A DNA stretch of 64,000 nucleotides from Methylococcaceae bacterium UBA6146 (lineage in GTDB: Bacteria; Pseudomonadota; Gammaproteobacteria; Methylococcales; Methylomonadaceae), in contig DIUY01000006.1 in the NCBI GenBank assembly GCA_002422395.1, positions 94,273 through 158,272 of the forward strand, read 5' to 3'. The notes beneath the pieces were generated by a model. It saw nothing but the letters and a program-made list of their open reading frames with translations, had not been told where the DNA came from and made no database searches. Position 1 is the first letter of the stretch. The number at the start of each line of letters is the position of its first letter. This document shows positions 56,286 through 63,962 of the stretch, one piece after another. A program made the position numbers and the translations under genes.

Positions 56286-56801
56286 ATGCCCATGCCGCCC
56301 AAAGGACGTTTGCTGATTTCCGCCTTGCCGTCCCCCGAAATATTGGCGTTGTGGCGACAAAACGGCATCAGTCATCTGCTGAATGTCTCAGGCATTGATG
56401 CTTACGCCATTTATCAGCCCGAAGCACTGGCCGGCTTTTCAGTATCGCAAGAAATGCTGGTTGATGTGTTCACAACCGCGCCGCCCCTCCCGCAAAGTGC
56501 CGATGCCACGCTTGACGGCACCAAGCTCTATTTGCAGCTGACTGATGAGGGGCAACGCTTGGCATTCCTGAGCGCCGTGCGTGCTTTACTGGAGAAACTG
56601 CAAACCTTTACGCCAACGGCGGTGTTTTGCCATCGCGGTCAAGGCCGCTCCCCTTTAGTTGCCGCCGCCGCACTGCAAGCGTTTTATCACGAACCTATCG
56701 CCGATGCGGTCTCCAGAGTTCAGGCGCTGCATCCACCCGCACAATTCACCCGCGTCAGCCTGTCGGCATTGCAGTGGTGCATCCAAACTTTTGGAGGGTG
56801 A
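56286..56801 (+). CDS. CX5R dual-specificity-type protein phosphatase
   Basis: 171 aa, 3 nt after its neighbour. The catalytic loop VFCHRGQGRSPLVAAAAL (about residues 117-134) provides Cys and Arg of the CX5R signature followed by Ser, as in dual-specificity phosphatases; the upstream general acid is probably the Asp near LQLTDEGQRL. The loop has HRGQG between Cys and Arg, an atypical but compatible filling. It probably opposes the kinase in the same operon. Confidence 0.75.
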   Translation: MPMPPKGRLLISALPSPEILALWRQNGISHLLNVSGIDAYAIYQPEALAGFSVSQEMLVDVFTTAPPLPQSADATLDGTKLYLQLTDEGQRLAFLSAVRALLEKLQTFTPTAVFCHRGQGRSPLVAAAALQAFYHEPIADAVSRVQALHPPAQFTRVSLSALQWCIQTFGG

Positions 56802-56802
56802 T

Positions 56803-57489
56803 ATGCGCTTTACCCAGCTGATAACCGACACCTTAGCCGTTTTTGCGCCACGGCCTTGCCAAGCACTCAGTTTGCCGGAACAGTTCAGTCGAATTGCCCG
56901 CAAGGAAGTGGATGGGGAACTGACCATGACCACCCAATTCTGGGCTATCGAAAGTTTCGGCCAATTACGGGTTGTGCATATTTTTTCACCAAAAATAAAT
57001 GTCTTGACTTTGTTCTTTTTTCCTAGTCAGGCACAGCCATTGCCGGTGTATTGCTTGGAACTGGTGGTGTTCGGCAACCAGCCTATTGTGGGGTTGCTGG
57101 ATGCCGTGTGCCTGATGCCAATGCCTTGCGCTGATGATGTCAGGGCATTTATGGCGGCGGCGCACCAACAGCATCCCGACTTGTTACAGGCCAACGACAC
57201 GCCAGAATGGTTTGAGGCTTGCCGTTCCGGGCAGGATTTTTTTATCCGTCCGCGCGGTGAGGATGATATGGAAATGCTCGCCGCTCTCCACTTGCGCTTA
57301 TTGGCCCGCGATTTTATCCCCTTGTTAAAGCAGGCCAAGCCGTTAAATGAACAGCAGGCCGACAAGCATCAGCAGCTTTTACAAGGCTACAAACACCACC
57401 ACCGGACCAATGCCCCTGGCCTTAAGCTGATGAACCGCAGTTTTGGCGAGCAGTGGACGGCGGATTACATGAATTTCCTTTTCCAATAA
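56803..57489 (+). CDS. Ferredoxin-dependent bilin reductase-like protein (divergent)
   Basis: 228 aa, GGAGG five nt before the ATG. The C-terminus LLQGYKHHHRTNAPGLKLMNRSFGEQWTADYMNFLF follows the FDBR pattern (Y...DPA..ml...FGeeWt..Yi..vLF), and residues about 79-103 match the PcyA core strand region. By eye, Glu86 lies where PcyA has its catalytic Asp105 and Thr69 where it has His88; the acidic residue of the DPA motif is also lost. The protein should reduce biliverdin with electrons from the ferredoxin at 50564, but these changes could alter regiochemistry or abolish it. Needs a structural alignment to settle. Confidence 0.7.
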   Translation: MRFTQLITDTLAVFAPRPCQALSLPEQFSRIARKEVDGELTMTTQFWAIESFGQLRVVHIFSPKINVLTLFFFPSQAQPLPVYCLELVVFGNQPIVGLLDAVCLMPMPCADDVRAFMAAAHQQHPDLLQANDTPEWFEACRSGQDFFIRPRGEDDMEMLAALHLRLLARDFIPLLKQAKPLNEQQADKHQQLLQGYKHHHRTNAPGLKLMNRSFGEQWTADYMNFLFQ

Positions 57490-57493
57490 ACCT

Positions 57494-57733
57494 ATGACGA
57501 CCGAAAAAAAAACCTCCTTGCCTGTAGACTTGGAAGCCGGAAAAACCTATTCCTGGTGCGCCTGCGGACTAAGCAAAACCCTGCCGTTATGTGACGGGGG
57601 CAGCCACCAAGCGTCACCGTCGGCCGCCTTGCCGGTGGACTTTGTCGCCGACCAATCCGGCACTGTTTACCTGTGCGCCTGCGCCCGCACAGATATGCCG
57701 CCTTACTGTGACGGTTTGAATTGTGACGCCTAA
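57494..57733 (+). CDS. Twin CDGSH-type iron-sulfur protein, atypical ligands
   Basis: 79 aa with two motifs: CACGLSKTLPLCDGGSH (Cys22, Cys24, Cys33 and His38) and CACARTDMPPYCDGLNC (Cys61, Cys63, Cys72 and Cys77). In normal CDGSH proteins the histidine is four residues after the third Cys; here the first His is five residues after, and the second motif has Cys at that position. Two [2Fe-2S] clusters of the mitoNEET type are expected, perhaps one 3Cys-1His and one all-Cys. It may pass electrons or clusters within the bilin pathway. It follows the bilin reductase by 4 nt. Confidence 0.8.
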   Translation: MTTEKKTSLPVDLEAGKTYSWCACGLSKTLPLCDGGSHQASPSAALPVDFVADQSGTVYLCACARTDMPPYCDGLNCDA

Positions 57734-57772
57734 TTAAGGGCTTAGGTTTATCAGTATTAACTTTGTGGACTA

Positions 57773-59344
57773 ATGATGTCGAAAACTCTCCGTTTAACTG
57801 TTATCGCCAATTCCGCCAGTGACACTGAACTGGCGGCCATAAAAAACACGCTGGCCTCTGCAATCGCTTGCTTAGGCCAAGGTTGGGAATTGGCCCCATC
57901 CACCAAAGCCAACTTGGCCTTTGTCTGGATAAACTCAGCGGCTGATGCCAACGCTTTCCAAGTATTGCGGGAAAAATTCCCGTTGGAACGGGTCATTGTG
58001 GCGGCCAGCAGCGAATTTTCCGAGCCGTCCGTCTGGACGCTCACGTTCGCCAAGCAACACACTATGCCCAGCATTTTAAGCATCGCCAATTTGCTAAGCC
58101 GTGTCCAAGCGCATTTTGAGCCTGAAGGGCAAACCGTAGAACCTGCCACCTTCAACCCTGCCGATTATTTTTATGGCATTGTCCAACAGGCATTGGAGGA
58201 CAAGATTGCCCGGATATGCAAACATCCGTCCTGCCCTGATGTGTACTTGTTGCCGTCAGAAAACGCCTTTTACCTCAACTCGCCGATAGACCAGTTAGCC
58301 CCGCTGGCGTTGACAAAACGCGAAGCCATAACGGTTACGGAAGTGGACGGGCAGCAAGTGCTTGAAACGGTCAGCTACGTTAAGTTTTCATCGCGATTGT
58401 CCAGCTATCTGTCCTTGGATGAAGACAACCTGTTCAACGACATTAACGTAAAAAAATACAAACGTTTTTCAATCAACGAACTGCTTTGGTTTGCGGTGCT
58501 GATGGCCTCCCAAGGCAGGCTATTGGCCGGCGGCTCACACGCAACCCCGGTGTTGCTTAAGCAATTGCCCGAATATTTGCGTTTGGATTATTACGGCAAA
58601 GAGTTTAAAACTATTGCCGACTGCATGAACGCCAATGCCTTGACGCTCGCAGAAACGAGCGCCAAAACAGAGCGTTCCTGGTTTGAGGTGGCGGGTTTTT
58701 ATAATGCCTGCTCAGTGATGGAGCTGATAGAGAGCGGCGCCGCCGCTGACCGTATTGTTGCCAGTAAAACCGCCGCGCGTAACACGCTGGAAAACATGTT
58801 TGCCAAAATAGGCCAAAACTTAGCAACGGGCCGCATCAAGATTGTCGTGGCGGGTAGCGTCGGTTCGGGTAAAACTACGGCTATCGCCACCCTCAGCGAT
58901 TTTTCGCCGATTACAACGGAAACTAGGCCCAGCGATACGGTCACCCGAAAAAAATCGACAACAACGGTGGCGATGGACTATGGCGAAATACGCTTTAATG
59001 AACACTTGAAAGTCTTTCTTTATGGTACGCCAGGGCAAAGGCGTTTTGATTTTATGAGCCAACTTTTATGCCAGAACGCTTGGGGGATGTTATTGCTGAT
59101 CGACAACACCGAGCAAGACCCGATTGGTGAATTGGCTTATTACCTGAATTTGTTTGAAAAATTCATCGATAAAATCCAACTGGCTATCGGCATAACCCAT
59201 TGCGATGAAACTGATACTTCCGATTTGGGGAAATACCTTGAATATTTGAACCAGCAAGGTTTGTCTTTTCCGGTCATGCAGGTGGACGCCCGCGAACCAT
59301 CGAGCCTCACCCATTTGTTGGCCTGTTTGGTTGAGAAAACATAA
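57773..59344 (+). CDS. Protein with C-terminal MglA/Ras-like GTPase domain
   Basis: 523 aa (ATG at 57773; 57776 also possible). Residues 1-350 have no familiar motif; they are mixed alpha/beta with a possible sensory N-terminal domain. The GTPase (about 353-523) has G1 GSVGSGKT, switch region, G3 YGTPGQRRFD and G4 ITHCDET, similar to MglA and the small GTPases found with roadblock proteins. No MglB-like gene is visible here. It is the last gene of the operon, 39 nt after the CDGSH gene, and could act as the output switch. Confidence 0.8.
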   Translation: MMSKTLRLTVIANSASDTELAAIKNTLASAIACLGQGWELAPSTKANLAFVWINSAADANAFQVLREKFPLERVIVAASSEFSEPSVWTLTFAKQHTMPSILSIANLLSRVQAHFEPEGQTVEPATFNPADYFYGIVQQALEDKIARICKHPSCPDVYLLPSENAFYLNSPIDQLAPLALTKREAITVTEVDGQQVLETVSYVKFSSRLSSYLSLDEDNLFNDINVKKYKRFSINELLWFAVLMASQGRLLAGGSHATPVLLKQLPEYLRLDYYGKEFKTIADCMNANALTLAETSAKTERSWFEVAGFYNACSVMELIESGAAADRIVASKTAARNTLENMFAKIGQNLATGRIKIVVAGSVGSGKTTAIATLSDFSPITTETRPSDTVTRKKSTTTVAMDYGEIRFNEHLKVFLYGTPGQRRFDFMSQLLCQNAWGMLLLIDNTEQDPIGELAYYLNLFEKFIDKIQLAIGITHCDETDTSDLGKYLEYLNQQGLSFPVMQVDAREPSSLTHLLACLVEKT

Positions 59345-59792
59345 AGGCGCGGTCTCCTATCAGGACTGTGGCATTGCAATCATCGCCAACTTGCCACACT
59401 CACGCCCGCCAATAATTAATCACTTAAGAAACCCAGCCCCCCCAAAAAAAAAGCTAATTCGCATGGGGCTGATGCTTCTTAAGTGATATCAAAACGCCGT
59501 TTTTTCGCCCCTTCCCTTTGCCTGGTTGCGCAAGTGCCACCCGTTTATAACCCTAAAAGCACAAATGCAAAAACTGGGTGCGTCAGCCCAAAACCGACTG
59601 CCACCCCGTACACTTGACATTTTGGGCGCTGCCACTGAAAAGGTGGTGGACAGCCGCTTAGGAATGAATCCAATCCCCAAGCCCACACGGGGAAACATTT
59701 TGCGTTGCTGCTTGCCTGATGTATGGTAACCCCTTATTTACCCCAAACATTAAACTAAAACCGGAATGGTTATAATTTCAATGAGGTTAAAG
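59345..59792. other. Noncoding stretch after the bilin operon, with nested inverted repeat
   Basis: About 450 bases. A 12-bp inverted repeat ATCACTTAAGAA (59419-59430) / complement (59476-59487) encloses a second AGCCCC/GGGGCT pair (59435-59440/59465-59470), a nested structure that could serve as terminator or represent a small mobile-element remnant. A 67-codon frame at 59526-59729 is not convincing as a gene. Confidence 0.5.
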
Positions 59793-62504
59793 ATGAATAA
59801 AAAAAACCGGACGCCAGACAAAGACAGCCGTGCATGGCATAGCCTCTCCCCGGAGGCCGCATGCGCCGAACTGGGCAGCACTGAGCAAGGCTTAAGTTCT
59901 CAAGAGGCTAAGCTACGGTTGGCGCAATACGGCTCGAACAAGCTTACAGCCGTGGTAGGCCGCAGCACCCTCAAGCGCTTTCTCAGCCAGTTTCATAATG
60001 TGCTCATTTATGTCTTGATCGCTGCGGCGGGCGTTACGGCGGCCCTTGAAGAATGGGTGGACAGCGGCGTGATTGTCAGCGTGGTGGTGGTCAATGCGCT
60101 GATCGGTTTCATCCAGGAAGGTAAGGCCGAAAAGGCGCTGGATGCCATACGCAATATGCTCACGCAACAGGCGATGGTCTGGCGTGACGGCAAGAATGTT
60201 CTGATGCCTGCCGGACAACTGGTTCCGGGGGATATTGTCACCGTGGAAAGCGGTGACAAAGTGCCCGCTGATTTGCGGCTGTTACAGGTCAAGAATTTGC
60301 GTGTCGATGAATCGATGCTCACTGGGGAGTCCATGCCCGTCGAAAAAAAAATAGCCGTTGCCGATGCCAATGCGCCGCTAGGGGACCGGTTCTGCCTGGC
60401 GTATTCAGGCACCTTGGTCACCTACGGCACTGGACTGGGCATCGTGGTCGGCACGGGGGACAAAACCGAGATTGGCCGAATCAGCTCCATGCTGCGCACA
60501 GTCCCGCAACTGACCACGCCGCTGCTAAAGCAGATTGCCGGCTTCAGCACTTGGTTGACCCTAGCCATTTTAACCGTGGCATCCGCCACATTTGCCTATG
60601 GCTGGACCATTCAGCACGCTTCTTTGACAGAGTTGTTCATGTCGGTGGTCGGCGTTGCCGTAGCGGCGATTCCAGAAGGCTTGCCGGCTATTATGACTAT
60701 CACCCTGGCTATCGGCGTGCAACGCATGGCCAAGCGCAACGCTATTATCCGGCGGTTACCGGCGGTTGAAACCTTAGGTTCGGTGACCATTATCTGTTCA
60801 GACAAAACCGGCACATTAACCTGTAACGAGATGACCGCTAAATCGGTTTTTGTAAATAACAAGCTGTTCACTGTGGAGGGCGTCGGTTATGACCCTTACG
60901 GCGATTTTCAACTGGCCGGAGAGACAACCGCCGCAAAAGACCACCCGCATTTGCATGAGCTGATCCGCGCCGCAGCACTGTGCAATAACGCACGATTAGA
61001 GCACAAATCCGGTAACTGGATTGTCCACGGCGACCCTACTGAGGGGGCGTTAATCACGCTGGCGCATAAAGCTGGAATGGACACCGACACCCTCAACCAA
61101 GACATGCCCCGTACCGATACTATCCCGTTCGAATCCGAACATCGCTACATGGCGACCCTGCATCATGACCGTGGCGGCCATGCCTTTATATTCATCAAAG
61201 GCGCGCCCGAACAGGTGCTGGGCATGTGCGGGCTGCAGCGCATCAACGGCGAAGATAGCCCTATCCATGCCGCCGATTGGCGGCAAATGATGGAAACCAT
61301 CGCAGGGCAGGGCCAGCGCCTGCTTGCGGTGGCCTTCAAAACAGCACCTCCCACACAGAAGCAAATCAAACATGCCGATGTTGAAACTGGGCTGACTTTG
61401 TTAGGTGTTGTCGGCATGATTGACCCACCGCGTCCTGAAGCCATCCAGGCGGTGCGCAAGTGTCAAAACGCCGGTATCCGCGTCAAGATGATTACCGGCG
61501 ATCATGCGGCGACCGCCGCCGCCATCGCCGCGCAGATCAATATCGGCGACGGCCAAGTGCTGAGCGGGGAAAAGCTGGACCGAATGAGCGATAGCGAACT
61601 TAAAGAGGCTATCGGTACCATTGATGTTTTTGCCCGCACCAGCCCCGAAAACAAGTTGCGCCTAGTGACAGCCCTGCAAGCAAACGGGCATGTGGTGGCC
61701 ATGACCGGCGACGGCGTGAACGACGCCCCGGCACTGAAGCAGGCCGACGTGGGCGTGGCCATGGGCCGCAAAGGCACCGAAGCGGCCAAGCAGGCCGGCG
61801 CCATTGTGCTGGCCGACGACAACTTCGCCTCCATCGCGCATGCGGTGGAGGAAGGCCGCACGGTGTACGACAACTTGCGCAAGACCATCACCTTCCTGCT
61901 GCCGATCAACGGCGGCGAATCGCTGTCGCTGCTGGCCGCGGTGCTGCTGGGCCTGGCGCTGCCGATTGCGCCGGTGCAGATCCTTTGGGTGAACATGGTC
62001 AGCTCCATCGCCCTGGCCATGGTGCTGGCCTTCGAACCCACCGAGGCCGACGTGATGCGCCGCGCGCCGCGCCCGCCACGCGAGCCGATGCTGACGCGCT
62101 TTGTGGTCTGGCGCATCGTGCTGGTCTCCAGCCTGTTTCTGGCCGGCATCTTTGCCAGCTACCAGTGGGCACTGGCCGGCGGGGCCGATGTGGCCACCGC
62201 GCGCACCCTGGCAGTGAACAGCCTGGTGGCGATGGAGGTGTTCTACCTGTTCAGCGTGCGCTACCTCAAGGCGCCGTCCTTCACCCTGCAGGGGGTGCAG
62301 GGCACGCCGCGCGTTCTGGTGGCGGTGGCCGCGGTGCTGGGGCTGCAGGCGCTGTTCACCTATGCCCCCTTCATGCAAACCCTGTTTGGCACCCGCGCCC
62401 TCGGGCCCTGGGAACTGGCCCTGGCTGCCGCCGCCGGGGTGGCGGTGCTGCTGGTGCTGGAGCTGGAAAAGGCGCTGCTGCGGCGCCTGGGCCGGGCGGC
62501 ATGA
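59793..62504 (+). CDS. P-type cation-transporting ATPase (P2-type), chimeric in base composition
   Basis: About 903 aa from the ATG at 59793, chosen because GAGG lies 6 nt upstream. Complete: LTGESMPVEK actuator motif, AAIPEGLPAIM in TM4, phosphorylation site CSDKTGTLT, KGAPEQV nucleotide domain and TGDGVNDAPAL hinge, with about ten TM segments. It belongs to the P2A/P2B-like group that exports Ca2+ or related ions; the ion is not decidable. GC content is near 50-55% until about 61690 and about 70% afterwards, with a switch to GCC/CTG/GGC codons. The protein reads through seamlessly, so if real the gene is mosaic. Confidence 0.88.
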   Translation: MNKKNRTPDKDSRAWHSLSPEAACAELGSTEQGLSSQEAKLRLAQYGSNKLTAVVGRSTLKRFLSQFHNVLIYVLIAAAGVTAALEEWVDSGVIVSVVVVNALIGFIQEGKAEKALDAIRNMLTQQAMVWRDGKNVLMPAGQLVPGDIVTVESGDKVPADLRLLQVKNLRVDESMLTGESMPVEKKIAVADANAPLGDRFCLAYSGTLVTYGTGLGIVVGTGDKTEIGRISSMLRTVPQLTTPLLKQIAGFSTWLTLAILTVASATFAYGWTIQHASLTELFMSVVGVAVAAIPEGLPAIMTITLAIGVQRMAKRNAIIRRLPAVETLGSVTIICSDKTGTLTCNEMTAKSVFVNNKLFTVEGVGYDPYGDFQLAGETTAAKDHPHLHELIRAAALCNNARLEHKSGNWIVHGDPTEGALITLAHKAGMDTDTLNQDMPRTDTIPFESEHRYMATLHHDRGGHAFIFIKGAPEQVLGMCGLQRINGEDSPIHAADWRQMMETIAGQGQRLLAVAFKTAPPTQKQIKHADVETGLTLLGVVGMIDPPRPEAIQAVRKCQNAGIRVKMITGDHAATAAAIAAQINIGDGQVLSGEKLDRMSDSELKEAIGTIDVFARTSPENKLRLVTALQANGHVVAMTGDGVNDAPALKQADVGVAMGRKGTEAAKQAGAIVLADDNFASIAHAVEEGRTVYDNLRKTITFLLPINGGESLSLLAAVLLGLALPIAPVQILWVNMVSSIALAMVLAFEPTEADVMRRAPRPPREPMLTRFVVWRIVLVSSLFLAGIFASYQWALAGGADVATARTLAVNSLVAMEVFYLFSVRYLKAPSFTLQGVQGTPRVLVAVAAVLGLQALFTYAPFMQTLFGTRALGPWELALAAAAGVAVLLVLELEKALLRRLGRAA

Positions 62505-62546
62505 ATCTACTTCTCAGCCCGATGCAAATCGGGGGGATTACCGCAC

Positions 62547-62642
62547 GACCGCGCCAAGCAGTTCTACGACCACGACGGCTTTCAGGAGTAGCCACAGAGC
62601 CCCATGACGCTGATGCTGCGGTTGAACAACGCCAAGGCATGA
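62547..62642 (+). pseudogene. Remnant of a GNAT toxin (TacT-like) C-terminus
   Basis: The frame encodes AKQFYDHDGFQE, an in-frame TAG, then PQSPMTLMLRLNNAKA, ending in TGA. AK-FY-x-x-GF...SP-(x)-PM-LML is the C-terminal signature of GNAT acetyltransferase toxins of GNAT-RHH pairs. Only about 30 codons remain. It is in the high-GC segment, supporting foreign origin. Confidence 0.5.
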
Positions 62643-62663
62643 AGTCGGACCGCCTCTGAACGC

Positions 62664-63779
62664 TTAGCGGTGCAGCTCGTACCCCGTACTGCGCCCACCC
62701 CCCGGTGTCTTCTGGAGCACACCCAGCGCCAGCAACTGCGTTATGTCCCGCAGGGACGTGTCGGGCGAGCACTTGGCGATCGCCGCCCACTTGCTGCTGG
62801 TCAGCTTGCCATCGAAACCATCGAGCAAACGGTTGAGCAACTTGACCTGCCGCTCGTTCAACGGCAACCCCGCCCAGCGTTGCCAGTAACGCGCCTTCAC
62901 CAGCACGGCATCCAGGGTGGTCTGGGCGCTGGCGACGGCTCGCTCCAAGGTACCCAGGAACCAGGACAACCAGCTCGTCACGTCCAGCGTGCCTTTTTGG
63001 GTGCGTTCCAGCACGTCGTAGTAGTCCTTGCGCTCGCGCTGGATCTGTGCCGACAGGCTGTAGAACCGCTGCGGACTGCCGTCGGCGCGGGGCAGAAACA
63101 GATCCCCCACAGCACGGGCGATGCGGCCATTGCCATCGTCGAAAGGGTGTAAGGTCACGAACCAGAGGTGTGCCAGTCCGGCCTTGATCAGCGTCGGCTC
63201 ACCGGTCTCGGCATTCGCCCATGCCAGAAAGCGATCGGTCTCGGCCGCCAGCACCTCGGCCGGTGGTGCCTGGAAGTGAACTTTGCGTCGCCCCACGTGG
63301 CCGGAGACAATCTGCATGGGGCCTTCGGTATCGGTGCGCCACTGCCCCACGGCGATGCGTGTCATGCCGGAGTATCCAGTGGGAAACAAGGCCGCGTGCC
63401 AACCAAACAGCCGCTCGGCGCTGAGGGGCGCTGCAGCGCGGGTGGTGGCGTCCAGCACCATCTCGACCACCCCCTCCACATGCCGGTCCACCGGCGCAAC
63501 GGCGCCGATGTCCACCCCCATGCGGCGGGCGATGGAAGAACGCACCGACTGCACATTGAGCACTTCGCCCTCGATTTCACTGGTTTTGACCACGTCTTCG
63601 GTCAGCGCGGCCAGACTGGCCTGGTTACGCAGCGCCATGCCGACGTCAGCCAGCCGCCCCAGCAGCAGGCCCTGAGCACGGCTGACATCAGTCAGTGGGC
63701 CAGTCAGCGCTGAGAGGTCATAGCGCCACTGCGGCCAATCCTCGCTCTGCCAGATGTAAAGATTTTCTCCGCTATTCAT
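62664..63779 (-). CDS. Fic-domain AMPylase-like protein (DUF4172 N-terminus)
   Basis: About 371 aa from the ATG at 63779; a GTG five codons upstream is possible. N-terminal inhibitory motif TSEIEG ((S/T)xxxE(G/N) type) at about residue 69, then the Fic core HPFDDGNGRIARA with catalytic His (about 211) and complete P-loop-like NGR; a C-terminal winged-helix (LPLNERQVKLLNRLLDGFDGKLTSSKWAAIAKCS). These proteins AMPylate targets or act as toxins kept inactive by their own inhibitory helix. No antitoxin gene is visible, consistent with a self-inhibited class II Fic. High-GC, unlike the left part of the window. Confidence 0.92.
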   Translation of the reverse strand: MNSGENLYIWQSEDWPQWRYDLSALTGPLTDVSRAQGLLLGRLADVGMALRNQASLAALTEDVVKTSEIEGEVLNVQSVRSSIARRMGVDIGAVAPVDRHVEGVVEMVLDATTRAAAPLSAERLFGWHAALFPTGYSGMTRIAVGQWRTDTEGPMQIVSGHVGRRKVHFQAPPAEVLAAETDRFLAWANAETGEPTLIKAGLAHLWFVTLHPFDDGNGRIARAVGDLFLPRADGSPQRFYSLSAQIQRERKDYYDVLERTQKGTLDVTSWLSWFLGTLERAVASAQTTLDAVLVKARYWQRWAGLPLNERQVKLLNRLLDGFDGKLTSSKWAAIAKCSPDTSLRDITQLLALGVLQKTPGGGRSTGYELHR

Positions 63780-63793
63780 GCGGTGATTAAACA

Positions 63794-63846
63794 CCCCATT
63801 CGCCTCGGCGGCAAGTCATTCGGCGCATTTCGTGCGGCGAATGGGG
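63794..63846. repeat. Inverted repeat upstream of fic
   Basis: CCCCATTCGCC (63794-63804) and its exact complement (63836-63846) flank about 31 bp. It may be an operator or a promoter-proximal palindrome of the fic gene. Confidence 0.45.
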
Positions 63847-63932
63847 CACTATTCCCCGCATGACCGGGTATGTCCAGCCGAACGGTGAATCAACACACTG
63901 CGCGAGTGGCCACATTCGGAGAATTGTAGAAA

Positions 63933-63962
63933 AGCCCTTGGACGACAAAGCGTGCAAGGGCT
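63933..63962. terminator. Hairpin near window end
   Basis: AGCCCTTG pairs with CAAGGGCT around a 14-nt loop, followed by TGATTTATTT; resembles a terminator of a gene that would lie beyond or across this region. No gene is visible in 63847-64000. Confidence 0.5.

Noticed and set aside
59526..59729. 67-codon frame in the gap before the P-type ATPase
   Set aside because: No ribosome binding site or similarity; composition not distinct from noncoding DNA.
61662..62378. 238-codon minus-strand frame in the ATPase 3' part
   Set aside because: His/Gln/Arg-rich product typical of antisense reading of high-GC DNA.
63168..63713. 181-codon plus-strand frame opposite fic
   Set aside because: Antisense reading of high-GC DNA; Fic motifs are on the minus strand.
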